A stretch of 48,383 bases of DNA, from contig CAJCIT010000101.1 in assembly GCA_903970405.1 (NCBI GenBank), positions 1 to 48,383 of the forward strand. Direction: 5' to 3'. The DNA comes from Acidobacteriaceae bacterium. Its GTDB lineage: Bacteria; Acidobacteriota; Terriglobia; Bryobacterales; Bryobacteraceae. A program made the translations under genes and the position numbers. Below, in pieces: positions 1-9,288 of the stretch (the first letter of the stretch is position 1; every line of letters starts with the position of its first letter). The notes under the pieces are model-generated. The model did no database searches. It worked only from the letters and a program-made list of their open reading frames with translations, and was not told the origin of the DNA.

Positions 1-405
1 TCCGCCTTCGGCGCTCGCGTGCAGGATCACCGCATCCACCTGATTTGCCGCGCACCACTCGAGTGCGATTTGCATCAGCCCGCGAGCCATTCCTTGACGG
101 CGCTGCGCGGGCTCCGTATAGACGTTGAGAATGTTGCCGCGCCACAGACCGGCAGCGACCATGTGCGGCGGCCAATCCATCAGCCAGAGCCCCAATCCAG
201 CCGCGATTGAAGAATCGTCAGCAAGAGCGAACCAGCCGATGTACTCACCGGCCTCCATCTTCCTGCGGACCCACGGCCGGAAGCGGAGGCTCATGGCATC
301 GAGTGCCCTCACGTCGCGATAGCCCATCTCCAAGAACATGGCTCGCCGGTGGTGGACAATCGCATCGAGATCGGATGTTTCGAGCGTGGCGCGCCGCGTG
401 GTCAC
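1..405 (-). CDS. GNAT-family N-acetyltransferase (C-terminus cut by window edge)
   Basis: Translating the minus strand from the GTG at 405 gives 135 codons without a stop, running off the left edge. The visible part fits a GNAT fold: an N-terminal region with RATLETSDLDAIVHHR, then the acetyl-CoA-binding motif A region at residues 92-111 (ILNVYTEPAQRRQGMARGL). Here R102-R-Q-G-M-A107 is the Q/R-x-x-G-x-G/A pyrophosphate loop. It would transfer an acetyl group from acetyl-CoA to an unknown amine or small molecule. The GTG start is chosen because GGAG lies about six bases upstream and an in-frame TAG at 427-429 (the stop of the neighbouring hydrolase) prevents further extension. Only 21 bases separate the two genes, so they are probably co-transcribed. 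The substrate cannot be inferred. Confidence 0.85.
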   Translation of the reverse strand, partial: MTTRRATLETSDLDAIVHHRRAMFLEMGYRDVRALDAMSLRFRPWVRRKMEAGEYIGWFALADDSSIAAGLGLWLMDWPPHMVAAGLWRGNILNVYTEPAQRRQGMARGLMQIALEWCAANQVDAVILHASAEGG

Positions 406-426
406 TCTCTTAGCTCCGCTTTGCGC

Positions 427-2370
427 CTAGAAGTGCGTCTTGAAGTTCATCAGATTCCACTGCAAAGCGAACCAGACCAAACCGACGCACGCCGCGGCCA
501 GCGCAAACCCATAACCCTTCATCCAGATGCTGCGGCCCGGCGAGCGAAGACTGCGAAACGCGCTGATGCATGCAACAATGGCGCCGATCACGCAAAGGTG
601 GCCCAGAATGCCCAATCCGATAATCCAGGGCGAGAGGGTGTTCAGCTTCGTGATGTCGTCAGCCATGGAGGCCACCACCATCCAACCCAGTGAGAAGGCG
701 ACAATAAGCAGGCACACCACCCGCACCGCCAAGCGCCATTTGAGATCTGCCCGGCTGTAGTCAAGCCGTTTCCCATAATGCTTCCTCACCATAGCCGCCA
801 CCGGCCACAGCAACAGAGTAAGCACCACGATGACCAGACCCAATGTCAAGACCGTCAGATTCAGCGTTTTATTCTCGAAGAAACCAACCTTCTGGAGAAC
901 CTGCGCCGGCCAGTCCGCGCGCCCTTCCCACCGTCCATTTGCGTCTCTCCGAAAAGAGAGATGGTCCTGCCCGTGTACCTCCCGGAAGAGCAACGGACCA
1001 ATCTCTTCAAACTTTTTCATCTGGCCACTGGGACTCTTGAACTGATCCACACCGATGGTTCCGTCGGCATTGGGAATCACGTTGGCTTCACCCAGAAGGG
1101 TGGTCACCGAGACAAAGGACGTGTCAAACCGGCGGCTGGATTTATAGAAACCAGCAATCGCTTTGGCGTCTTCTTTCGCGCTAGCCACCTTGGCCGCGCC
1201 GGGAGGCGTATAGGGGTAGTAGCGGTCAAGGAACTGGTGAAACAGAATTGACCGAGGGCTCACTTCGCCCTTGCCCGCGCTGTTATAGGAGACGAAGAAT
1301 CCCACATTCTCGTCGAGCAGCAGGTGCAGGTCACTGTGGAACAACACCGTATCTCCACCGTGCCCGATGATCAGCTTTCCGTTTCGCGACTCCTCATAAA
1401 AGCCGTAGTCCATGGCATTGAGGCGCTGGTCTGTCGTAAACAAACGCGAATGCATCAGCTTGGCTGTTTCAGGTCTGAGTATCCGCCGTCCTTCGAACTC
1501 GCCATTCTGTAAGTGGGCGATCATAAAGCGGCTCATATCGGCGGCGGTCGTGGAAACACTGCCTGCCGGATACGCTTCCACAAATTCGAAGGGCTGGGCT
1601 TTGTCAGAAGCTCTGTTATAGCCGCTCGACATAAAGGGCTTCAGGTTGTCAGGCAGCGGCTGAATAAAGGTGGTCCGCGTCATCTGCAAGGGAGTCAAAA
1701 TGTTGTCTTGAACATACTGGCTGAGCGGCTTGCCCGAGACGCGCTGGACAATATACCCGGCCAACGCCGTGGCGTAATTAGAGTAAGCGGGCACCACGCC
1801 CGGCGGAAAGATCCGCGCCGGAATGTACTCTTTCAAAAAATGCTCCAGCGAATGCATGTGCTGCGCGTCGGCGACAAAGAGGTTGCGGCCCACCTCCTCG
1901 AAGCCCGCGGTGTGAGTCATGATGTTCTTCAACGTGATCGGCTTGCCCCAAGCGGGCGGGATCTTGAAATCGAGATAGTCATTGACGTCCTTATCGAGGT
2001 CGAGCTTGCCTTGCTCGGCGAGTTGCATCACCGAAGTCCACGTGAAGAGCTTTGAGATCGAACCCGGGCGGAAGAGCGTTGCGTCGGGAGTGACGGGCGC
2101 GCGCTTGTCAACATCCGAAAAGCCGTAGCCTTTGGCGAAAAGCAGCTTGCCGTCTTTGACCACGGCCACCACGGCGCCCGCAATATCTTCGCGCGCGAGT
2201 TGCGGGGGCATGAGGCCATCGAGGAAGGCCTCGAGATCGGCCGCGGTGAGCTGCGGAGAGGTGGCTGACGTTTGCGATGTCTGAGCCGACGCCGAGAGTG
2301 TCCACGCCAAGATGGCCGCCAGGATGGAGACGGCGCTTGCGAGTAGATGGACGGCTCGATTGTTCTGCAA
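427..2370 (-). CDS. Serine beta-lactamase-like hydrolase with C-terminal membrane domain
   Basis: The 647-residue protein has a signal-like N-terminus (residues 8-30, ending SASAQ) and a class C beta-lactamase/DD-peptidase domain at about 42-380. The three active-site motifs are visible: S104-I-S-K107 (nucleophile and base), Y196-S-N198, and H337-G-G339 in the place of KTG. From about residue 500 there are about four hydrophobic segments, including TVLTLGLVIVVLTLLLW and a last one ending near the C-terminus. The catalytic domain is therefore probably periplasmic and anchored in the inner membrane. Family members hydrolyse D-amino peptides, esters or beta-lactams, and the substrate here is unknown. 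Sequence alone does not make it a resistance enzyme. It precedes the GNAT gene in a likely two-gene unit. Confidence 0.9.
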   Translation of the reverse strand: MQNNRAVHLLASAVSILAAILAWTLSASAQTSQTSATSPQLTAADLEAFLDGLMPPQLAREDIAGAVVAVVKDGKLLFAKGYGFSDVDKRAPVTPDATLFRPGSISKLFTWTSVMQLAEQGKLDLDKDVNDYLDFKIPPAWGKPITLKNIMTHTAGFEEVGRNLFVADAQHMHSLEHFLKEYIPARIFPPGVVPAYSNYATALAGYIVQRVSGKPLSQYVQDNILTPLQMTRTTFIQPLPDNLKPFMSSGYNRASDKAQPFEFVEAYPAGSVSTTAADMSRFMIAHLQNGEFEGRRILRPETAKLMHSRLFTTDQRLNAMDYGFYEESRNGKLIIGHGGDTVLFHSDLHLLLDENVGFFVSYNSAGKGEVSPRSILFHQFLDRYYPYTPPGAAKVASAKEDAKAIAGFYKSSRRFDTSFVSVTTLLGEANVIPNADGTIGVDQFKSPSGQMKKFEEIGPLLFREVHGQDHLSFRRDANGRWEGRADWPAQVLQKVGFFENKTLNLTVLTLGLVIVVLTLLLWPVAAMVRKHYGKRLDYSRADLKWRLAVRVVCLLIVAFSLGWMVVASMADDITKLNTLSPWIIGLGILGHLCVIGAIVACISAFRSLRSPGRSIWMKGYGFALAAACVGLVWFALQWNLMNFKTHF

Positions 2371-2537
2371 GAATTCCTCCCAACCCTATCTCTGGGCGTA
2401 GTCTTCGCTCACCAGTGGGACCGGACAGCCAGATTCTTAGCAGTATCGCAGCCTGCGAGGGGCGGACATTCCAGCGCAACTCCGCTACCTGGCGCCATGC
2501 CACACTATGATCTACCCTTTTCCTCACGCCCACGTAC

Positions 2538-3683
2538 ATGCTGACCGACGACGAAATCTCCTCGCTCCGCCTCCGCTTCCCCATCCTCAGCCAGAAAACC
2601 TATCTTTATAGCTGCTCGCAAGGCGCGCTGAGTGACGCCGCCGAATCCGGTCTGCGCGCCTACGCCGAAAGCTGGCGCACATCGAGCGCGCCCTGGAACG
2701 ATTGGGTGGAAGCCTATGAAGCGATGCGCGCCGAGTTCGCCCGCTTTATCAAGGCCCATCCCGATGAAATCGCCATTGTCACCAGCGCCTCGGCCGGCAT
2801 CAACGCCATCGCCAATGCCATTGACTTCGCCAACCGCCCCAACGTCGTTATGGGCGAGTATGAGTTTCCCACTATGGGCCAGATCTGGCTTGCCCAGCAG
2901 ACGCGCGGCGCGCACATCCGGTTCCTGGACGGCGTGAACAACTCGATTCCGCTCGACGCTTATGAACGCGCCATCGATGAGCGGACCGCCATCGTTCCCG
3001 TCACCGAGGTTTCGTTTCTCAACGGCTTCCGTTCCGACGTCCCTGCTGTCACGCGCCTGTCGCATAGCAAAGGCGCGCTGGTGTTCCTCGACGGTTTCCA
3101 GGATTGCGGCACGCGCCCCATCGATGTGAAGGCTCTTGACGTGGATTTCTACGTCACCGGTACGCTGAAGTACTTACTGGGGCCGCCCGGCGTCGCGTTC
3201 CTGTACGTCAAGCGCTCTTTGATTGAGTCGCTCAGTTCTACTCTCACCAGTTGGATGGCCCAGCGGGACGTTTTCGCTTACAACACGAAGAAGCTGGACC
3301 CCGCTTCCGAAGGCCGCCGCTTTGAAGGCGGCTCCCCGCCCATGCCGAGCATCTACACTGCGCGCCCGGCGCTCGACCTGCTGGTCTCCATCGGTCTTGA
3401 GAACGTCGCCTGCCAGATCGAGCAACTGACGCGTGCTTTCACGCAAGGCACCCGCGCCCTCGGAATCTCCACCAAGACGCCCGATACTACTGTCGGCCCG
3501 CTGGTGGTGGTACGTTCCACGGACGCCGCCGCGCTGGTCAACAAACTCGCAGAACGCGGCGTCATTGTTTCAGCGCGTCTCGACGGCGTCCGTTTCTCCT
3601 TCCACGTCTATAACAACCTCGCCGACGTCGACGCCGCTCTGTCAGTGCTCCAGTCGAATCTCCACCTAGTGGCGCGCGTATGA
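2538..3683 (+). CDS. Class V PLP-dependent aminotransferase (SufS/kynureninase-like)
   Basis: The 381-residue protein has the fold-type I layout of class V aminotransferases. SASAGINAIANAI (83-95) would hold the cofactor phosphate, D185 in LVFLDGFQDCG pairs with the pyridine nitrogen, and K211 in VTGTLKYLLGPPG is the Schiff-base lysine. The family contains cysteine desulfurases, isopenicillin epimerases and kynureninases. I see no clear desulfurase active-site cysteine loop, so the reaction is left open. The start has no strong ribosome-binding site, but upstream extension is not supported. The gene ends in an ATGA overlap with the downstream permease, so the two are translationally coupled. 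Transport and PLP chemistry on one amino acid is a reasonable inference. Confidence 0.85.
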   Translation: MLTDDEISSLRLRFPILSQKTYLYSCSQGALSDAAESGLRAYAESWRTSSAPWNDWVEAYEAMRAEFARFIKAHPDEIAIVTSASAGINAIANAIDFANRPNVVMGEYEFPTMGQIWLAQQTRGAHIRFLDGVNNSIPLDAYERAIDERTAIVPVTEVSFLNGFRSDVPAVTRLSHSKGALVFLDGFQDCGTRPIDVKALDVDFYVTGTLKYLLGPPGVAFLYVKRSLIESLSSTLTSWMAQRDVFAYNTKKLDPASEGRRFEGGSPPMPSIYTARPALDLLVSIGLENVACQIEQLTRAFTQGTRALGISTKTPDTTVGPLVVVRSTDAAALVNKLAERGVIVSARLDGVRFSFHVYNNLADVDAALSVLQSNLHLVARV

Positions 3684-5065
3684 GCAATTTGGTCCGCGCA
3701 CCCATCGCAATCGAAGAAGGTGAGAAACTAACCCGCCAACTGAGCGCGCCGCAGTTAGCCATGATCGCCATTGGCGGCGCCATTGGCACGGGCCTGTTCC
3801 TGGGCAGCTCGCTTGCCGTTCATACGGCTGGACCGGGTGTGATTCTCACTTACCTGATCGGCGCGGCCATTGCGTTGCTGTTGATACGCGCGCTTGGCGA
3901 AATGGCGGTTGCCCACCCCACGGCGGGCTCCTTCGGCGTGTATGCCGAGCTGTATGTCAATAAGTGGGCCGGTTTCACCGTTCGTTATACGTATTGGGCC
4001 GGACAATGCGTGGCCATCGGGGGCGAAGCAACCGCCATCGCAATTTACTGCCAATGGTGGTTCCCGCACACGCCGCAATGGCTTTGGATTTTGGCCTTCA
4101 CCGTGGCGCTGCTCTTTGTCAACGCCCGCAGCGTCGGCAGCTTTGGAAGCTTCGAGTATTGGTTCGCGATGATCAAGGTGGTGGCGATTGTTCTGTTCAT
4201 TCTCATCGGTGGCGCATTGATCCTTGGCATCACGCCGCGGCCCGCCATCGGCTTTTCGAACCTGACCTCACATGGCGGCTTCCTGCCTGCGGGTTTCGCC
4301 GGCGTTTGGATGGCAATCGTCTTCGTCGTCTTCAGCTATATCGGGACCGAAGTGGTTGCCGTCACCGCGGGAGAGGCGAAGAATCCCGAAGTGGCTTTGC
4401 CGCGCGCCGTCCGCACCATGGCCGCGCGCCTCATCGTCTTCTATCTCGGCGCAATCTTTGTTTTGGTGGTCATCGTTCCCTGGAACCAGATCCAGCCCGG
4501 CGCCGCCGTCACCGCCAGTCCCTTCGTTCGCGTCTTTGAGTTGATTGGTATTCCCGCCGCCGCTCACATCGTGAACTTCGTTGTCATCACCGCCGCCGCA
4601 TCCAGCATGAACTGCAATCTCTACCTGGTCAGCCGCATGATGTTCTCGCTGGCTCGCAGCGGCTACGCTCCGGCGCCGTGGGGGCGCGTTTCTTCCCGGG
4701 GCACGCCTGTTCCGGCGTTGCTGGTCTCCGCCGCGGGTCTTGCGCTTGCGATTCTTACGTCATTCCTCGCGCCGCAAAGCGCCTTCGTATACCTGTTCGG
4801 CATTTCTCTTTTTGCCGGGCTTTATGCGTGGCTCGTGATCTTCGTGACGCACATCTTCTTCCGCCGCTCGAAGCCAGAGTGGAGGCCGGTAAGGATGCTT
4901 AGCTCAGTTGTTGGCGCGCTGGCCATCGTTGCGATTCTGCTGACAACGTGGTGGGTGGAAGGCATGCGAATCACGTTGATCGCGGGGATCTCATGGATGG
5001 CGATACTTTCGACGGCCTATCTAGTCGTCAACCGCCTGCACGGATCGAAAGGAAGACCACGCTGA
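3680..5065 (+). CDS. Amino-acid permease, APC superfamily (AAT type)
   Basis: The 461-residue integral membrane protein carries about 12 hydrophobic segments. Its N-terminal signature LSAPQLAMIAIGGAIGTGLF (residues about 21-40) is the unwound TM1 substrate-binding stretch typical of the GabP/ProY/CycA group. The conserved ALGEMAVAHPTAGSFGVYAE follows in TM3. It should be an inner-membrane, cation-coupled importer of an amino acid or related amine. The start ATG overlaps the aminotransferase stop (ATGA at 3680-3683), and the ManD-like gene follows after 43 bases. The specific substrate cannot be read from sequence. Confidence 0.9.
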   Translation: MSNLVRAPIAIEEGEKLTRQLSAPQLAMIAIGGAIGTGLFLGSSLAVHTAGPGVILTYLIGAAIALLLIRALGEMAVAHPTAGSFGVYAELYVNKWAGFTVRYTYWAGQCVAIGGEATAIAIYCQWWFPHTPQWLWILAFTVALLFVNARSVGSFGSFEYWFAMIKVVAIVLFILIGGALILGITPRPAIGFSNLTSHGGFLPAGFAGVWMAIVFVVFSYIGTEVVAVTAGEAKNPEVALPRAVRTMAARLIVFYLGAIFVLVVIVPWNQIQPGAAVTASPFVRVFELIGIPAAAHIVNFVVITAAASSMNCNLYLVSRMMFSLARSGYAPAPWGRVSSRGTPVPALLVSAAGLALAILTSFLAPQSAFVYLFGISLFAGLYAWLVIFVTHIFFRRSKPEWRPVRMLSSVVGALAIVAILLTTWWVEGMRITLIAGISWMAILSTAYLVVNRLHGSKGRPR

Positions 5066-5108
5066 TTGTCTCTGCGCCAGGGCTCCTTCGTGATAGGTTG
5101 GCTTCCTG

Positions 5109-6407
5109 ATGATGCGAAGACGCGAATTTCTTGCTCTGGCCGCCGGCGCCGCCACACTCAAAGGTCTGCCCTCTCCCAAAATCAAAGATGTCTCCGTGAT
5201 TGCCACGTCCCCGGCGGGCTTGAGGCTCGTCGTTGTCAAAGTTACCACCGATCAGGACGGTCTCTATGGTTACGGTTGCGCCACCTTTACCCAGCGCGCG
5301 GAGTTAGTCGTTGAGGCGGTGAAGCAGTACCTCCGTCCGTTGATCCTGGGCAAACCGGCTGACCGCATCATTGACCTTTGGCGCGCGATGGACGCGTCAT
5401 CCTACTGGCGTAATGGTCCTGTCCTGAACAATGCCATCAGCGGGGTGGACGAAGCGCTGTGGGATATCAAAGGCCGCCAGGCGAACATGCCGGTGTTCCA
5501 ACTGTTGGGCGGCAAATGCCGCGAAGGCGCGCTGGCGTACTCTCATGCCTCGGGCAAAGAGCCTGAGGAGACCATCGATCAGGCCCGGGCTCTGATCGCC
5601 CAGGGATTCAAGGTGGTGCGCTTGCAAGTAGGAGTCCCAGGTTTGGCCGGCTACGGCGCCGCCGCTGGACAAGCTGCTCCCCCGGCCAGCCTCACGGAAG
5701 GGCCAGTCTTTGAGCCACTGCCTTATGTCCGGCGCGCTCTTGCCCTTTTTGAGCGAGCGCGCAAGGAACTTGGCAATGAAATCGAATTGCTGCACGATGT
5801 CCATGAGCGGGTGCCGCCTCGCATGGCTGTTCAGTTTGCGAAGGATATGGAGCAGTTTCGACTCTTCTACCTGGAAGACGCCTTGGCCCCGGAAGACATC
5901 GCCTACTTCCGCCAGATCCGCGCGCAGTGCGCCACTCCTCTGGCAATGGGCGAATTATTCAACAACCCCAACGAATGGACGCCGCTTCTTAAGGAGCAAC
6001 TCATCGACTACATTCGGTGTCACGTATCGCAGGTGGGCGGGTTAACGCCGGCTCTTAAAGTGGCGGCGCTCGCGGAGCAGTGCCAGGTCAAGACGGCCTG
6101 GCACGGTCCCGGCGACACGTCGCCGGTCGGTCATTGCGCCAACGTCACTCTGGATCTGGTCTGCCCTAACTTTGGCGTTCAGGAGTGGTCGGCGTCTACC
6201 GAGCGCATCCTGGAGGTTTTCAGCGGCTACCCGGAAATGCGCGACGGCTACTTGTTTCCCAATGACAAGCCGGGCTGGGGCGTTGAGGTAAACGAAAAGG
6301 CCGCTGCGAAGTATCCGTTTGGCTTTGGCGAATCGGAACAACGCCGGAACCTGAATGGCGGATGGGGCGAGGTGCGCCGCCGCGACGGCAGCATCATTCA
6401 GCAGTGA
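5109..6407 (+). CDS. ManD-type mannonate dehydratase-like protein (enolase superfamily)
   Basis: The 432-residue protein matches the ManD/RspA branch of the enolase superfamily. An N-terminal capping domain contains SGVDEALWDIKGRQA, and a TIM barrel carries the metal ligands D230, E256 (YLEDALAPED) and E282 (LAMGELFNNPNEW) at the 26-residue spacing of the family. H232 in HDVHERVPP corresponds to the catalytic histidine of known ManD enzymes, and TAWHGPGDTSPVGHCAN (329-345) is the family signature. Known members dehydrate D-mannonate or D-gluconate to 2-keto-3-deoxygluconate with very different efficiencies, so the real substrate is uncertain. The N-terminus MMRRREFLALAAGAATL looks like a short twin-arginine export signal, which is odd for this family. 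Two adjacent ATGs (5109, 5112) could both initiate. It is probably the last gene of the operon starting at 2538. Confidence 0.85.
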   Translation: MMRRREFLALAAGAATLKGLPSPKIKDVSVIATSPAGLRLVVVKVTTDQDGLYGYGCATFTQRAELVVEAVKQYLRPLILGKPADRIIDLWRAMDASSYWRNGPVLNNAISGVDEALWDIKGRQANMPVFQLLGGKCREGALAYSHASGKEPEETIDQARALIAQGFKVVRLQVGVPGLAGYGAAAGQAAPPASLTEGPVFEPLPYVRRALALFERARKELGNEIELLHDVHERVPPRMAVQFAKDMEQFRLFYLEDALAPEDIAYFRQIRAQCATPLAMGELFNNPNEWTPLLKEQLIDYIRCHVSQVGGLTPALKVAALAEQCQVKTAWHGPGDTSPVGHCANVTLDLVCPNFGVQEWSASTERILEVFSGYPEMRDGYLFPNDKPGWGVEVNEKAAAKYPFGFGESEQRRNLNGGWGEVRRRDGSIIQQ

Positions 6408-6423
6408 TCGGGAGGGCCTGCCT

Positions 6424-6456
6424 AACCGGTCGCTCCCTGGCGGTCGCGGCTCTGAA
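6424..6456 (+). repeat. Dispersed repeat, type A (copy A1)
   Basis: A 33-bp unit beginning AACCGGTCGCTCCCT and ending CGCGGCTCTGAA lies 17 bases after the ManD-like stop codon. Near-identical units occur at 9905, 9959, 23641, 23691, 23802 and 28610. It is intergenic and stands alone here. Confidence 0.8.
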
Positions 6457-6607
6457 CGCCCGTGTACAAGGCCGCTGGCCCCGCGGGAGTTTTCATCGTT
6501 TCGGGGTGAGCGGTCCGGAGCCTCATGCGGAGGTCAGAGGGACGGGCTGTGTTTGAACTCTTAGGCGCCCGCTGCCGAGTGGTTAGGTACTGTTAAGGGG
6601 GAGTTGT

Positions 6608-9259
6608 ATGCAGTCGATGTCTGTTACCAATGTTGGGAAGAGGCGAACTCGCGGCGTAAGAGCGATCGGGTTATTTCGCTACCCGGTCCTCTATGCCGTT
6701 TTTATAAGTGCCGCCGGGGCGCAAAACCCTGCCACCACTGTAAGCGTGGATGCCAACGCGGCTAAGCATCCCATCAGCCCCGATATTTATGGCTTCGCGT
6801 TCGGCGCCACCGGCGATTTGTCGGCCACCAACTTCACCATGAACAGAAGTGGCGGCAACGCCACCAGCATGTACAACTGGCAGCTGAACGCCACGAATCA
6901 CGCCAGCGACTGGTACTTCGAAAGTATTCTGGATCCGCCGGAAACGCCAGGCTATGACGGCGACCAGTTTATTAAGCAGACCCGCGCAGCCGACGTAGGC
7001 GCTCAACCTCTCTTAACCATCCCCATGCTCAACTACATCGCCAACCTGGGGCCGGATGGCGCGAAGCGGTGGTCGTTTTCCGTCGCTAAATATGGGCCTC
7101 AGACCAGCACGGATCCCTGGCAGCCCGACGCCGGCAATGGGATCAGCGCCGCCACTGGAAAGCCCATTATCTCTAACAATCCGCTTGATGCGAGCACGCC
7201 AAACTCCGTCGCCATCCAGCAGGCTTGGATTAAGCATTTGACGCAAACCTGGGGCACAGAGGCCGCGGGAGGAGTCAAGTATTACATCATGGACAACGAA
7301 CCGTCGCTCTGGAGTTCCACCCACCGCGATGTACATCCGGCGCCCGAAACATACCAGGAACTGCTGAATTGCTATCTCAACTATGCCGCTGCCCTGCGGG
7401 CCCTCGATCCAAACGCGCTGATCGTGGGTCCCGAAGAATGGAGTTGGTGGGCGATGTTTGTGAGCGGTTACGATCAGCAGAATGGCATTGACGCCGCTAA
7501 ATCCGACTACAACACCCATAGTAAGACCTATTACTATCCATGGCTATTACAGCAACTCTACGCACACCGGGTGAGCACTGGGCAGCAACTTCTCAATATC
7601 CTCAGCCTCCATTACTATCCGCCGGAGCTGGCGAACCCCGACGACGATTCGCTCGCCGCGCAGGAGATCCGTAATCAGTCCACTCGGGCGCTTTGGGACC
7701 CTACCTATATTGACCCGTCATGGTTTAACCAAGTGGGTATTAACGGCGGTATCGTCAACCTGATCCCGACGATGAAGAACTGGGTCAACCTGTACTACCC
7801 TGGCTTGCAGACGGCAGTCACGGAATACAATTGGGGCGACGAAACGAAGCTTAACGGCGCCACAACTCAAGCCGACGTGCTGGGCATCTTCGGCAGAGAA
7901 GGTCTGGACATCGCGACGCGCTGGACAGTTCCCGCGAATCCTTCGCCCACCTATTTGGCCTTGGAGATCTACCGCAACTACGACGGTAAGCGGTCGGCGT
8001 TTGGAGATACCAGCGTGTCGGATGAGGTCGCCAATCCCGATTACCTTTCCTCGTTCGCGGCGGTCCGCTCCTCTGACGGCGCACTGACCGTTATGGTCAT
8101 CAACAAGCAGCAGGGCTCGACCCCTGTCACCGTGAGTCTGGCCAACTTCGGCACAACCGGCGTCGCGCAGGCCTACCAGATCTCTTCGGCGACCCAAACC
8201 GCTATTGCCGCGTTAGGCAGTGTGCATATCGCCAGTGACGCCATCGTCACGACGGTCCCTTCGCAGAGCATCACTTTATTCGTCATTCCCGCGGGGAAGG
8301 TGGTGTCGCCGCCGGGGCCGCCCAGCCATCTTGAGTCGACCGTGGGCAACGAAACCGTGACCGTGAGTTGGATCAATGGCATTGGGGCAACCAGCTCGAC
8401 AGTCAAGCGCGCCACAGTCAGCGGAGGGCCGTATCTGACCCTGGGCTCGGTGGCTGACACTGCGCCTTCTTCTTATACCGATACGAAACTTGTGAACGGC
8501 AAGACCTACTATTACGTGATATCGAGCTCGAACGCAGCCGGGACAAGCCCAAACTCAGCGCAGATTGCCGCGATACCGATTGTCCCCCCGGCCTTCTCTT
8601 CCTCCGCGACTGCATCGCCTGATCCGCTGACGCAGAATACCAGTACAACGATTAAGGCGACCGTGACATGCTTGTCCGGCATCTTGACCGACGGGATCGT
8701 TCAGCTTTATATCCTGGATCCAAATGGGAATGCAGTACTGACGACGAACTATGCAGCCCAGAGCTTTTCGGCTAAAGAGTCACGCGGCTATTCAGTCACC
8801 TTGACGCCGACGCTTGCCGGAACTTACACCGTGGAGGTTGGCGTCTTTAGCGTCTCGTGGCAATTGTGGAGTTGGAATTGGTCCGCGGCAAGCGTAACCG
8901 TCAATTCCAGTGTTCTGTTCAACACCTCGACAACCGCTGCATCCCAGGTGGCGGCCGGCGGAACCGTCGCCATTGCGCTGACTGTGAAGAACACGGGCTC
9001 TGGCGCCTTGTCAAACGGAAACGTCGAATTGCAGATTTTCAATGCCGCGGGAGCGGCCGTCGCGACCGAGGTCTGGGCCGCGCAGAATTTTTCCGCCGGC
9101 CAGGCGCTGACTTACAAGTACAACTGGACTCCCGCCGCTACCCTTCCGGTTGGCGTCTACTCGGTGGATGTGGGCGTTTTCGACGGCGCCTGGACCCATG
9201 ACTACTATTGGAATAAAGACGCAGCCATCACCGTCACCGCGGCAGCCGCTGCACGCTGA
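6608..9259 (+). CDS. Secreted glycoside hydrolase family 44 endoglucanase with accessory domains
   Basis: The 883-residue protein starts with a long signal region (basic RRTRG, hydrophobic segment, then ISAAGAQ near residue 39). The catalytic domain (about 45-565) has the GH44 hallmark TMNRSGGNATSMYNWQLNAT at 77-96. The acid/base candidate is E231 in MDNEPSLW and the nucleophile candidate is E406 in TAVTEYNWGDE; their 175-residue spacing is close to that of characterised GH44 enzymes. A fibronectin type III domain follows (about 575-660). Two homologous beta-sandwich modules (about 668-770 and 772-880) each end in a VxVGVFxxxW motif. Family members cleave beta-1,4-glucans such as carboxymethylcellulose, xyloglucan and mannan. 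AGGGGGAG lies five bases upstream of the ATG. It is likely used outside the cell for plant polymer breakdown. Confidence 0.92.
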   Translation: MQSMSVTNVGKRRTRGVRAIGLFRYPVLYAVFISAAGAQNPATTVSVDANAAKHPISPDIYGFAFGATGDLSATNFTMNRSGGNATSMYNWQLNATNHASDWYFESILDPPETPGYDGDQFIKQTRAADVGAQPLLTIPMLNYIANLGPDGAKRWSFSVAKYGPQTSTDPWQPDAGNGISAATGKPIISNNPLDASTPNSVAIQQAWIKHLTQTWGTEAAGGVKYYIMDNEPSLWSSTHRDVHPAPETYQELLNCYLNYAAALRALDPNALIVGPEEWSWWAMFVSGYDQQNGIDAAKSDYNTHSKTYYYPWLLQQLYAHRVSTGQQLLNILSLHYYPPELANPDDDSLAAQEIRNQSTRALWDPTYIDPSWFNQVGINGGIVNLIPTMKNWVNLYYPGLQTAVTEYNWGDETKLNGATTQADVLGIFGREGLDIATRWTVPANPSPTYLALEIYRNYDGKRSAFGDTSVSDEVANPDYLSSFAAVRSSDGALTVMVINKQQGSTPVTVSLANFGTTGVAQAYQISSATQTAIAALGSVHIASDAIVTTVPSQSITLFVIPAGKVVSPPGPPSHLESTVGNETVTVSWINGIGATSSTVKRATVSGGPYLTLGSVADTAPSSYTDTKLVNGKTYYYVISSSNAAGTSPNSAQIAAIPIVPPAFSSSATASPDPLTQNTSTTIKATVTCLSGILTDGIVQLYILDPNGNAVLTTNYAAQSFSAKESRGYSVTLTPTLAGTYTVEVGVFSVSWQLWSWNWSAASVTVNSSVLFNTSTTAASQVAAGGTVAIALTVKNTGSGALSNGNVELQIFNAAGAAVATEVWAAQNFSAGQALTYKYNWTPAATLPVGVYSVDVGVFDGAWTHDYYWNKDAAITVTAAAAAR

Positions 9260-9288
9260 GTTCTGCTCAACTCAGTTAAACTGTGGCG

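Noticed and set aside
427-2370. Calling the hydrolase an antibiotic-resistance beta-lactamase
   Set aside because: It has the SxxK/YxN/HGG pattern shared by many esterases and peptidases plus a membrane domain; nothing specific indicates beta-lactam hydrolysis.
2505-3065. 186-codon minus-strand frame over the aminotransferase gene
   Set aside because: Antisense to a well-supported gene, with no recognisable motif and glycine/asparagine-rich composition typical of shadow frames.
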